Of a stretch of 64,000 nt of DNA, positions 37,166 through 46,016 are shown in pieces (position 1 is the first letter of the stretch; each line of letters opens with the position of its first letter). A program made the translations under genes and the position numbers. The DNA is taken from contig NZ_CAJYOJ010000045.1 in the NCBI RefSeq assembly GCF_913776295.1, positions 86,913 to 150,912 of the forward strand. The letters run 5' to 3'. Under the pieces are notes generated by a model. That model ran no database searches and was not told where the DNA came from. It worked only from the letters and a program-made list of their open reading frames with translations. This stretch comes from an uncultured Pedobacter sp. (lineage in GTDB: Bacteria; Bacteroidota; Bacteroidia; Sphingobacteriales; Sphingobacteriaceae).

Positions 37166-37275
37166 CGGTAAACTGGCTAAACACCATGTTATTTTTTCCA
37201 ATAGAGGGTTAACCTGATCCGATAGGTACGGCCCCAGGTACCATACTAAGATAGTATGCACCGCATCAGTTTCCC
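36810..37275. repeat. Long direct repeat, copy 2 (with 32285-32770)
   Basis: Same segment as at 32285-32770, in the same orientation. It spans the HNH tail and the 3' end of the convergent gene at 37189. Copy 2 keeps the A that copy 1 has lost. Confidence 0.8.
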
Positions 37276-37717
37276 AAAGTGTGTTTTGATTGAAGTAGCT
37301 TTGCCCCTCAAAAGGAACCGTCTTCGGCTTTTCATCAACCTGGTTAGGTTTACCGAATGTTTTAATAAGCTGTTCCCTAATGCACACATATTCGCCCAGG
37401 TAGATTTCCAATTTTCCACTCTGTTCTTTCCGGCTCTCTAGTACTTCTTTCAGGTCTGCATAACGGGCCATCTCCCAATCATAAGAAACTAAATGCAACA
37501 ACGAATCTTGGGGCGTGTAAAAATACTCTGCATAGACCGGAAGCTTACCTACTGCCTTACGCTGTACAATAATGGGGTTTGCCGTTTGATAACGATCTGC
37601 AAGAGGATAATACTCCTTAGAAAGTGACACATTATAGGAAAGAGATTTCGCATCAGGATCAAGCTCATTGATCAAAGTATTAAAAAATTCTACTCCCGGA
37701 ACGATCAAAGATGGCAA
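37189..37717 (-). pseudogene. Gene with no start codon and a shifted 3' end
   Basis: The frame from 37717 (TTG) encodes a coherent protein (FFNTLINELDPDAKSLSYNV ... YFYTPQDSLLHLVSYDWEMA ... CIREQLIKTFGKP). It stays open upstream to about 37806 with a hydrophobic stretch (LIIINNIIIFHNIIYIVCI) but no ATG. Near the end the family-type finish TYRIRLTLYWKK lies in a different frame, two bases off, ending at 37189; the original frame runs on to 37094. Copy 1 at 32664 shows the proper ending. Both ends are thus damaged. Function unknown; the leader suggests a secreted protein. Confidence 0.6.
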
Positions 37718-37897
37718 ATTATCATAAAAAGAGGTTATGCATACAATGTATATTATGTTATGGAAAATAATTATATTGTTGATGATTATTAGTGGAATAA
37801 GGATCCGGCTAAATACCCTTAAAGGACATCAATTTGGTATTCATGGACAAAAGCCTCACCTAGAGTCTTGCTCCAATAAAATAAGTAAATTTGTGAT

Positions 37898-38370
37898 ATG
37901 ATTAATTTCTCATTTTTAAATGAATATAGGGTTCAATCCGAAACCCAAGATAACGACTTGAATAATATATTTTACCCATTAACTGAGGATGATATTAAAA
38001 ATGCAGAAGCTGAATTTGGATATGAGTTACCGAAGGAGTTAAAAGACTTTTACCTGCAGATTGGCTATGGTTTTTTTCATAAATCGCAAGGGGATATTAA
38101 TAGGTTGTTAGATACACTTCATTGTATCAGATAAATCTGAAGCGGGATGAATTCGAATTTGATCCGGATTTAGAAGTATATGATGATTTATATAAAGGAG
38201 AAAAGGTATTATTTTACGAAGTTAATGAAGGGGTGTATTTAGCTATAGACATAGTTGATGAGAATGGGAAAAATAAAATTTATTATCCAGATGCAATAAT
38301 AGCTGATTCATTAGAGGACTTTATCAAATCATTTCTAACAAATCCCGGGCTAATTAATCAGTTAGATTAA
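37898..38370 (+). pseudogene. SMI1/KNR4 (SUKH-family) immunity-type gene with frameshift
   Basis: The first frame gives YPLTEDDIKNAEAEFGYELP and KELKDFYLQIGYGFF, the standard SUKH start; it stops at 38132. The second frame, entering near 38122, goes on with KRDEFEFDPDLEVYDDLYKG and YLAIDIVDENGKNKIYYPDA to 38370. The 473-nt span lacks one base for a single frame. SUKH proteins neutralise nuclease toxins; here it lies downstream of HNH nuclease pieces, so a decayed toxin-immunity pair is plausible. Confidence 0.8.
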
Positions 38371-38617
38371 TTGTTTTTTATTTATATATTTTATTGGTCG
38401 ACCTAAAAAGCGCCGCCTCAAATAAGCGATTTTACAGGAAGACTTAAAGCTATTAGATACATTTTTAAGCAGTAAAAAATCACTCAACAAAACAGTTGAA
38501 CATGCCTACGGGAATTTATTTTAACAATTTTATGTATTAAATCTGTACAGGCAAATAAAAATCAGACCAGTTATGGAATCCCCCACTCTACCGCATCCTA
38601 TATAAAAACCTCAGCCC

Positions 38618-39484
38618 ATGAAAAACCTGCAATTGATCCTCACCAAACCGTGCTTACGGCAATGGAGCGAGATTGAGCAGCCAGATGGCAAACATCACTG
38701 CAGCAAATGCGCCAAACACATCGTAGACCTCACTACCAAATCTGATACGGAACTGGCAGAATTTTTCAAACATAAAAGCGATAACATATGCGGACGCCTG
38801 CTGGCCAGCCAAATGAACCGCAACCTGTTAAGCCCCCCTGCAAAGATAGGTTGGCAATGGCTCATGCCGCTTGCCCTGGCCGCAATGGCCGTTAGCCCGG
38901 CCCGGGCACAAAAAACAAAACCATTAATGGTACAAACCGAAGGGCAGCACAAAGCAGCCAATGAAACCACACCATCACCGGCCAGCCTCCCCACCTTACC
39001 AGTCACCATAAAAGGAACCGTAGTTGACCAGGCAAATGGCAAAGCACTCGCCCACGTTAAAGTAAGAAAGATAGGAGAAGAAGATGCATTGGCGATAACG
39101 GATTCCCTTGGCAGATTTGGGCTAAACCTGGATGATCCCGACAGGTTATCTAAATTCATATTCAACCTGCCAGGTTACGCCCCCATGGAGACCTATCTGA
39201 ATGATAACATGGTGATCAACTTGATCGCTGAGAAAAGGATCATGCTCGGCGGTATATCGACAATTTCGCTGAACAGATCACCGCTTTATCTGATCAAGGC
39301 CGGTAATAAGCGCTGTACAATTGAAGCCTCGAAATTAAGTGAGCTATCGCCGGACTGGATTGAAAGTATTGAAGTAATGAAGGATGCAAAGGATACGGCG
39401 GTGTACGGCGCGAAAGGCGCTAACGGGGTGATCTTGATCGAAATCAAAAAAGCCTACAGGAAAAAGATCAGGTTTTCAGAATGA
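38618..39484 (+). CDS. Cysteine-ribbon plus regulatory-like and TonB-plug-like domain protein
   Basis: The 288-residue protein has three parts. Residues 12-58 hold a cysteine ribbon (CLRQWSEI ... HHCSKCAKHIVDLT). A membrane or signal-like segment follows at 79-97 (WLMPLALAAMAVSPARA). Then comes a carboxypeptidase-regulatory-like domain (ITIKGTVVD type at 129-200) and a short plug-like end (SIEVMKDAKDTAVYGAKGAN, GVILIEI). There is no barrel, so it is not a receptor. Related proteins occur in many copies in Sphingobacteria and Chitinophagaceae; I know of no proven role. Confidence 0.8.
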   Translation: MKNLQLILTKPCLRQWSEIEQPDGKHHCSKCAKHIVDLTTKSDTELAEFFKHKSDNICGRLLASQMNRNLLSPPAKIGWQWLMPLALAAMAVSPARAQKTKPLMVQTEGQHKAANETTPSPASLPTLPVTIKGTVVDQANGKALAHVKVRKIGEEDALAITDSLGRFGLNLDDPDRLSKFIFNLPGYAPMETYLNDNMVINLIAEKRIMLGGISTISLNRSPLYLIKAGNKRCTIEASKLSELSPDWIESIEVMKDAKDTAVYGAKGANGVILIEIKKAYRKKIRFSE

Positions 39485-39731
39485 ACACGGCCCGATAATC
39501 GGCCAGGTACCCTTCGTCAATATTAAGGTTCAATCATAGCCCAAACGAGCATAAAAAAAACGGTAACAAATCTCCCCCCGTTTCACTTACTGTACTGCCT
39601 GCGCCATCACCTATCCGGTTCAACCATCAGTTGAAAACGCAAAAAAAAGATCATTTGGCGATGTCTTTTTTTAAAAATAACGGAGCAATTGCAATCCGGC
39701 AGATCGGCCAGGTGGCTTACCTTGCTGATAT

Positions 39732-40199
39732 TTAGAAAAAGATATCTATGTAGTCCGTTGTTATGCCATCGCAATTCAGCATTTGCTGTAAGCGCCAGTA
39801 TTTTCGCTTTCCGGAAGCTTTGAATACCGCAAGCCCATTGCTTTCGCAAGGTTGCCCACTATTGATATCCGCTATCCTTGATACGATTTTACCATTGAAT
39901 TTAAGCAGCCGCCCCACTACCATAAAAGTTCCTTTGATAGTGACATATTCATTTTTAGTTTTATCCCTTTGCTCGCCTTCGATACTGTACTCATTTTTCC
40001 CTATCGATTTTATGATTACTTTTCCAGGCTTGTTATCCTTCTCAAAAGTAATCCATTGAATGGTAAATGCGTGAGGTCCGGTCCTTACTTTACCCGGATT
40101 TTCCTGATAAGCAGAACTGAATAAAGGTGCTATCAGTAAAATGATATATGCTATATTGCTCATTTTGTTCGATATTGATCGTTTAATATTATTTAACAT
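39732..40199 (-). CDS. Hypothetical secreted protein
   Basis: The frame is open from 40286, but the likely start is the Met at 40199 (MLNNIKRSIS) or at 40163 (MSNIAYIILLIAPLFSSAYQ), which begins a signal peptide. The mature part (GPHAFTIQWITFEKDNKPGK, YSIEGEQ, YWRLQQMLNCDGITTDYIDI) has a lipocalin-like strand rhythm. I have seen such uncharacterised proteins in Bacteroidetes. It lies in the same direction as two other small secreted protein genes to the right. Confidence 0.6.
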   Translation of the reverse strand: MLNNIKRSISNKMSNIAYIILLIAPLFSSAYQENPGKVRTGPHAFTIQWITFEKDNKPGKVIIKSIGKNEYSIEGEQRDKTKNEYVTIKGTFMVVGRLLKFNGKIVSRIADINSGQPCESNGLAVFKASGKRKYWRLQQMLNCDGITTDYIDIFF

Positions 40200-40306
40200 A
40201 TTATAAATACAAAAACAAACCTCTTTAGATTTATTTTTGTATAATCTGTTTATGTCCATCTTTTTTAACGCATAGAAACTCATCAACCCGCGCTAAGCGC
40301 ATCGCT

Positions 40307-40690
40307 TCATAATGTACTATAGTTATAGTGCAAAAGCACAAATGGCATTGCCAGATGATCTGCAACATATGAATTGATGGTAGTATTTAGCGAAGCGGGT
40401 TGAGAGAAGCTGACCTGATAATTATATTGTGAGGTGAGTAATGTGGCATATATGCTCCTCCAATCTGTAATGGAGACCCTGTTACTGTCTAACAACACCG
40501 AACCATCATAATTATCCATATTCAGGAACTCTATACCGTAGTCGAGTAAGATACCGGTAGTTGCTTCGCCGCGATTTAGGTGTTGAAAAATAAAGTTATG
40601 CCTGTTGGCAAGTTCGTTAGGCGTGTCTTGAGCTGAGCATAAACTCAAGGAAAGCGAGAACAGCAGGGAAAGAAAAGGTGACTTAAGCAT
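40307..40690 (-). CDS. Small secreted protein, probably a truncated N-terminus
   Basis: The 127-residue product has a clear signal peptide (FLSLLFSLSLSLCSA) and continues NELANRHNFIFQHLNRGEAT to a stop after NYSTL. The mature part starts like the N-terminus of much longer secreted proteins (over 1000 residues) I have seen in Bacteroidetes. Nothing in the 3' flank restores a frame, so it may be a remnant. Confidence in a functional gene is moderate. Confidence 0.5.
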   Translation of the reverse strand: MLKSPFLSLLFSLSLSLCSAQDTPNELANRHNFIFQHLNRGEATTGILLDYGIEFLNMDNYDGSVLLDSNRVSITDWRSIYATLLTSQYNYQVSFSQPASLNTTINSYVADHLAMPFVLLHYNYSTL

Positions 40691-40831
40691 TGTTTGTAAA
40701 GATTGAGAGGGTTAATGATTAATTGATCCGATAATCCGATCTTTGACTGATTTAGATGGAATATCAGGTATTTGTTAATCGATAGCTTCTAAAGAGAACA
40801 GATTTGTTTGATAGCCTTGGTACAAATGGCT

Positions 40832-41332
40832 CTAATTAGTAAATTTAACATCAAAGCGCCCATCCGTTATAGAAACGGTTTTTCCGGCCTTTTCATTTTT
40901 TGCAGTAAAATAGAAACGTCCGGAAACGATATTATTAGCAACATCGTATTTGGTAATCGTTATTTTGCCTGCAACAGCTTTATAATCGAGATCGGGGTTA
41001 CTATACCCCATTTCTGACGTAATCGCGTATTCGCCTACCGCGGTCATATTCCTAACCGGAAGGCCAATAGCTTCATTTGAACTCTTTTTTATTGACCGTA
41101 GATTGAGTATTTGGTATTGCAGGGAAGCTGTTATTGCCGGGAGCCCAAAAACACCATCAGGTATGTAAGCCTTACCGTCAATTAAACAGCCGAATGTATT
41201 AGCCCCGGTTTGTGTTTCGGCAGGGAGTTCTTCATTTTTGACAGGGTTAATTCTCTTTTTACAGGACGAGAAACTGAAAATGATTAGGAGTACTAAAAAA
41301 AAGCTGTTGGCCAGCTTGATGAGAGCTTTCAT
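40832..41332 (-). CDS. DUF6252-like lipoprotein
   Basis: The 166-residue protein has a lipoprotein signal ending in FSFSSC (residues 19-24), then KKRINPVKNEELP. The body has FGCLIDGKAYIPDGVFGLPA and ends ISGRF-like strands with VSITDGRFDVKFTN, the pattern of a family of small beta-rich Bacteroidetes lipoproteins. It is probably anchored in the outer or inner membrane. No function is known. Confidence 0.8.
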   Translation of the reverse strand: MKALIKLANSFFLVLLIIFSFSSCKKRINPVKNEELPAETQTGANTFGCLIDGKAYIPDGVFGLPAITASLQYQILNLRSIKKSSNEAIGLPVRNMTAVGEYAITSEMGYSNPDLDYKAVAGKITITKYDVANNIVSGRFYFTAKNEKAGKTVSITDGRFDVKFTN

Positions 41333-41447
41333 AAATTGTAGATGTGAGCGTGAAGTTTTCTATAGCTAACCTACGTTATTTAGTGGATATAATCAAAAAT
41401 TGCTTGAATTGCTTTTTTAGTGGTTTTGACCTGTAAAGTTATGATGT

Positions 41448-41885
41448 ATGTTTAGAGAACTAGATTTACACCAGAACGATACATTGGATACACTTCACAA
41501 TCCCGGACGCGTTTAGGGCTTCATATCCCCTGCCGAGGACTACAAACAGCGGAGGTTACATATTGCCCAGAGTATAGTAAACGATCCGACCAATACATTT
41601 TACTTTGAGTACGATGACGACCACAGGCGGTATTTTGGCATTATGAAAGGCAGTATCATTGTAGTGGATAAATCTGTTCAGGTTACATCCGGGATGTTAA
41701 TTGTTTGTGCTATAGATGGTGAATGGCTCACCAGAAAGTTATGCATTAAAGGAGATAATACTTATCTATGCCTCAATGATACAATGGATGCCTGTTTAAA
41801 CATCACCGGGTGAAACGTTACCGTATTTGGCGCCGTTACCTGGACCTGCCTGCCCCATTGCGGTTTCCACACTCAGGAAGCCTAA
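41448..41885 (+). pseudogene. UmuD-like S24 peptidase gene with two in-frame stops
   Basis: From ATG 41448 to TAA 41883 one frame of 145 codons holds the UmuD pattern: GFISPAEDY (after SPAEDY-type N-terminus), KGSIIVVDKSVQVTSGMLIV, DGEWLTRKL and VFGAVTWTCLPH. TAG at 41514 and TGA at 41811 interrupt it. The GDSM motif with the catalytic serine is replaced (DDDHRR). The length equals an intact UmuD, so this is an old point-mutated gene rather than a fragment. No umuC follows. Confidence 0.75.
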
Positions 41886-42297
41886 CCGTGATTCGGATTT
41901 GCTCCTACCATTGAAGACCGGGGATGAGGTTTAGCATCAGGCAAGCTTTTTCATCGTGTTTTATTTACCCAACCAACACACCTATATCGCACCGATTTGA
42001 TCAAAACTACCTTCAGCGATCAGATGAAGTGGTGAATCATTTGTGGTATAAAAATATGCTGCATAAACCGGGAGCATGCCAACCGCACTTATCAACCGCC
42101 ATTTCCTCGAAACGGCGGTTAAAGAATGATTTCACCAAAGATTGTTAAAATTAAGCTATTCACAATTACTGATCAATTTCACCTCCCTATCGCCAAGCTG
42201 CCCTTTCGGGCTCAACCTGATGATCCATTACCGGTTTACGAGAACTGGAAGCAGTGAGGAGAAAAACTGGAAATAAATAGCTTTTATCACGTTTCTT
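41886..42297. other. Non-coding stretch after the UmuD-like pseudogene
   Basis: A 74-codon plus-strand frame (41924-42148) has no recognisable motif. No UmuC (MFALVDCNNFYVSCER-type) start is present. I see nothing else. Confidence 0.4.
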
Positions 42298-43974
42298 TTA
42301 ATAGTTTCCGGTTGAGATCTTACTGCCATGCCACTGCCCGTTACGTTTTACAATACCGTACATCAGGGTTTTAAATTCCTGTGGCTTTTTTAAAGAACTT
42401 GGTGAAGTACTAGGTGATACATGGCCATTGCCATCGATATTGAAACCAATCTGGAAACCCCAGTCGAAAGTTTTATGAACATCATCGGTGTTGTACTGAT
42501 GATTGTAAAATGTTTTCGCCACCATCAGTTTACCTAAAGGAGCGGCATTATAGGAAAAAGTAATGTTGTTATCAGGCTTAGGTTTCCCAAGCGACTGCAG
42601 GAAGTTACCTAATTTTGAAACAGTGCCGTTCCAGAACAATTTGTTCAGGTTCTCATGCGATAATGCTTTATTTCCGGCCTGTAAGGCGCCGTAAAGCCCA
42701 TAATCGATAACATTGTTGGTTGAAGGATAATTGAACGGAAGTATATCTTCAATGTAGAAGTCATCCTTAAAAATGGTAGGATAATTTTGCGTGCTATAGC
42801 CGGATATCGAATAAACGCCTGGATAAGAAGAAGCTGTCCAGAAGGTACTCGCATCAAAAATAGTTCTGTTGTTATTGTTGTAGATGGTGGTAATTCTATT
42901 CTGAGATGGCGCAGGATTAAAATAGGAAGAGTAATCGTAGAAGAAGGTGCCACAAATAACCCCTAAACGGATTTCATCAACATTTTCTTTTCTCCAGAAT
43001 CCGGTCCATCCTTTAAATTGGTTTTTAACCTTAACCCCAAGGTTATAGGCCAGGTAATAATTGTAGTTGTATGCTTTAGATTTTACCCTCCTTTTATTTT
43101 CATAACGATCTACACACATATCTGAATCTCCAAACAGGCTTTGAAGAAAGGTGGTGTAGGTGCTGCAGGCCGGTAAAGCGTTGATGAAATTTGCCATTTG
43201 GATATTAGGATCTGTTACCGGGGGCGAGTTGGTTGAGGTGCCGCCTGAATACCCGCCACCACTGGAAGGCAATGTACCAGGATAGTAGCCGATGCCATCA
43301 TCTGCAGAAATGGAAGTAACCATCAGCGCAGGCCTTGCGGAAACATAGCTATTCCGTACGCCATCATCCGTGGGGTAAAGTAAATTATCTGCAATCCGCT
43401 CCTTTTCGAGATACCTGTTTAAGGCTTCATAATTTTTAGCATTAACGATAAAAATCCCTACATCGGTATATTTATAGATGTCCTCACCAACCTGAATTTC
43501 GCCATTACTATTGAGCAATGCAGAAAAGGCATCATCACCTATAATTTCTTCCAGGCCATCAATTTGGTCAATCATCGCATCGATGTTATTGATTGAAGCT
43601 TTGGCCCTGGCAGCATTCATATATCTGGAATTCTTTTTCAATTGTTCCAAACGCTCTTTGGTTTTTTGATAAATATCGGCCTCATTCTTTTCTGTAACTA
43701 TTGGCCTTAACGAGGTAATACCCAGTACATCGATGTAATTGGCTACGGTTTCATCATCAGCATCTTTTAGCTGATCAAATGTTTCCTGCAAAGACTCTTT
43801 TGTTGCAAAATAAGCCCTTCCATTATATGATTTTACGTCGCGGAAATGATCAGACGCACCGACCCTGCCTAATTTTCCCGTTTTTAAGTCTGCATCGGTC
43901 AGAAGATTATCCTTACACGACAGGAGAACTGTTCCAATAGCGAAAGCTATTACTGTTAATTGTTTTTTCATCAT
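42298..43974 (-). CDS. Hypothetical lipoprotein, DUF4848-like
   Basis: The 558-residue protein has a lipoprotein signal (FAIGTVLLSC, cysteine near residue 20). It has an N-terminal helical part (about 50-190, with repeated acidic helices), a glycine/serine linker (GTLPSSGGGYSGGTSTNSPP, 229-253) and a C-terminal beta-rich part rich in Y, N and W. It resembles a family of large Bacteroidetes lipoproteins with no known role. It is divergent from the molybdenum hydroxylase genes. Confidence 0.75.
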   Translation of the reverse strand: MMKKQLTVIAFAIGTVLLSCKDNLLTDADLKTGKLGRVGASDHFRDVKSYNGRAYFATKESLQETFDQLKDADDETVANYIDVLGITSLRPIVTEKNEADIYQKTKERLEQLKKNSRYMNAARAKASINNIDAMIDQIDGLEEIIGDDAFSALLNSNGEIQVGEDIYKYTDVGIFIVNAKNYEALNRYLEKERIADNLLYPTDDGVRNSYVSARPALMVTSISADDGIGYYPGTLPSSGGGYSGGTSTNSPPVTDPNIQMANFINALPACSTYTTFLQSLFGDSDMCVDRYENKRRVKSKAYNYNYYLAYNLGVKVKNQFKGWTGFWRKENVDEIRLGVICGTFFYDYSSYFNPAPSQNRITTIYNNNNRTIFDASTFWTASSYPGVYSISGYSTQNYPTIFKDDFYIEDILPFNYPSTNNVIDYGLYGALQAGNKALSHENLNKLFWNGTVSKLGNFLQSLGKPKPDNNITFSYNAAPLGKLMVAKTFYNHQYNTDDVHKTFDWGFQIGFNIDGNGHVSPSTSPSSLKKPQEFKTLMYGIVKRNGQWHGSKISTGNY

Positions 43975-44469
43975 TGGATTTTGTGTTAATTTTTATTTAT
44001 TGATAGATTGATTTAAAAACTTCCTATTCATATATCCTAAAGGTTTTGTTCTGAATAAAATCATGAATAAATGGGCATCAAGGGATTGATTGCTGACATA
44101 ACCATCTGAAGTTACCTGTATCTGCTATTGATACAGATGCCAGTTTTTTTTTATGGGAGATGTATCCCTACCACATCATCAATAATGTGGGCGGAACAAT
44201 CAAAATGATTGGTTTGTAGCCAGTATATTCAGGAATAAAGGAGGTTGGAGCGCGCATAAATTAATAATTTTGTTTACATGCAATGTATATAAATAATACA
44301 ATTAATACAAGTATTTATTTACGTACAAAAAATAATCTCGTTGGCGTCACTCGTTAGACATTTATGATGCACCTGCTGCAGGCGTGGTTCCGCATTCCCG
44401 CACACCAAATTAAAAAAACCTATCTCTTATTTTTATTGTTAACCATAAAAGCCAGTTAACAAAACCACT
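43975..44469. promoter_or_regulatory. Divergent intergenic region between lipoprotein and molybdenum enzyme genes
   Basis: The 495-bp stretch is non-coding. TAATTTTG (44265-44272) fits the -7 consensus for the rightward operon, 197 bp before ATG 44470, but the nearest TTG (44245) is only 17 bp above it. No other site was found. Confidence 0.35.
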
Positions 44470-44982
44470 ATGGAAACATATCCGCCGCACCCGCATCCCC
44501 AAGAGATGGAAACCCATTTAGTTACCCTGAAGATAAATGGAGAACACCATAGCATCAATATCCGCCCCTGGGTGAGCCTGTTAGACTGTTTACGTGACCA
44601 TTTGGATCTGACCGGAACCAAAAAGGGCTGCGACCATGGGCAGTGCGGCGCCTGCACCGTAATATGTGATGGAAAGCGTATTTTAAGCTGCCTGAGCCTG
44701 GCGGTAATGAAAGACGGGGCAGAAATTACCACGGTGGAAGGAATTGCAACGGAAAACGGCCTTCACCCCCTGCAACAGGCTTTTATTGACCATGACGCCT
44801 TCCAGTGCGGCTATTGTACACCAGGGCAGCTGTGCAGTGCTTTAGGTCTTTTATCCGAAGGCAGGGCTTCCTCGCGTGAGGAAGTGAAAGAACTGATGAG
44901 TGGCAACCTTTGCCGGTGCGGAGCCAATGTGGGTATTATAGATGCAATTATGCAGGTAAAAGACGGAGGAAGTGATGAATAG
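44470..44982 (+). CDS. Molybdenum hydroxylase small subunit, two [2Fe-2S] clusters
   Basis: The 170-residue protein carries both clusters of the xanthine oxidase/aldehyde oxidase family: plant-type cysteines C54, C59, C62, C74 in GCDHGQCGACTVICDG, and the helical-domain cysteines C113, C116, C148, C150 in CGYCTPGQLC and NLCRCG. It passes electrons from the Mo site to FAD. PaoA of E. coli has a Tat signal; here the N-terminus (METYPPHPHPQE) shows none, so the enzyme is probably cytoplasmic. Its end overlaps the FAD subunit start by 11 bases. Confidence 0.93.
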   Translation: METYPPHPHPQEMETHLVTLKINGEHHSINIRPWVSLLDCLRDHLDLTGTKKGCDHGQCGACTVICDGKRILSCLSLAVMKDGAEITTVEGIATENGLHPLQQAFIDHDAFQCGYCTPGQLCSALGLLSEGRASSREEVKELMSGNLCRCGANVGIIDAIMQVKDGGSDE

Positions 44983-45994
44983 TTTCAAGTTTCTCGCCGT
45001 GCCTGATGTACCTGCTGCCGTTCAGCTTAGCGATGATCAGCCCCTTGCTGCATTCATTGCAGGCGGCACCAACCTGCTCGACTTATGGAAGTACAATCTT
45101 GCTCACCCTACAGCGCTGATCGACATCAGCCAGCTGGCTGCGCTCTCGGAATTGCGTGAACTTGAAAATGGAGGTTTTCGGCTGGGTGCTGCTGTAAAAA
45201 ACGCCGAAACCGCCTACCACCCTATCATCGAATCCCGATATCCCTTGTTATCGAAGGCTATACTGGCAGGTGCTTCAGCGCAGATCCGCAACATGGCCAG
45301 TAACGGGGGCAACCTGCTCCAGCGAACGCGCTGTTATTATTTTTATGACCATCAGGTGCCCTGCAACAAAAGGGTCCCGGGATCGGGCTGTCCGGCCAGG
45401 GAGGGTTATAACCGGATGCATGCTATACTGGGTGCCAGTGAAGCCTGCATTGCCGTGTTCCCATCGGATATGTGCGTAGCATTGGCCGCACTGGAGGCCC
45501 GGGTAAATGTAAGCGGTGTAGATGGCGAACGTAGCCTGGCCTTTGCAGACTTCCATCGCCTGCCCGGCGAAAGGCCTGAGCTTGACAACAACCTGAAACC
45601 TGGTGAACTGATTACCTCGATCGATCTGCCAGAAAAAGGCTTTCCGCTGAACTATTCCTACCTGAAACTCCGCGACCGCCACTCTTATGCCTTTGCGCTG
45701 GTTTCGGTAGCTACCGCACTGGAAATGGATGGCAATACCATCAAAGAGGCCAGGATTGCGCTTGGCGGGGTGGCACACAAACCCTGGCGTTCCCTGGAAG
45801 CGGAAGAATTTCTCCGCGAAAAAACCGCCTGCCGGGAAACCTTTGCTGCCGCGGCAGATATAATCCTTAAGGGAGCGGTGGGACTTGAATATAACCATTT
45901 TAAGATCAAACTGGCCAAAAACGCCATTATACGCAACGGCATGATGGCACTGGATCCGGATACACAGCTTCCAGGCGCACAGCCCTCAATGTAA
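44972..45994 (+). CDS. Molybdenum hydroxylase FAD-binding subunit (PaoB/YagS-like)
   Basis: The 340-residue subunit has the FAD-binding motif FIAGGTNLLDLWK (28-40) and the second loop NMASNGGNLLQRTRC (107-121). An insert holds C121, C131, C140 and C158 (CYYFYDHQVPCNKR, GSGC), as in PaoB, where such cysteines bind an extra [4Fe-4S] cluster. The C-terminal CODH-like domain follows. It overlaps the small-subunit gene and lies 22 bp from the large subunit, so all three form one operon. Confidence 0.93.
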   Translation: MMNSFKFLAVPDVPAAVQLSDDQPLAAFIAGGTNLLDLWKYNLAHPTALIDISQLAALSELRELENGGFRLGAAVKNAETAYHPIIESRYPLLSKAILAGASAQIRNMASNGGNLLQRTRCYYFYDHQVPCNKRVPGSGCPAREGYNRMHAILGASEACIAVFPSDMCVALAALEARVNVSGVDGERSLAFADFHRLPGERPELDNNLKPGELITSIDLPEKGFPLNYSYLKLRDRHSYAFALVSVATALEMDGNTIKEARIALGGVAHKPWRSLEAEEFLREKTACRETFAAAADIILKGAVGLEYNHFKIKLAKNAIIRNGMMALDPDTQLPGAQPSM

Positions 45995-46016
45995 TCTAAT
46001 ACCTAACAAGATCAAC

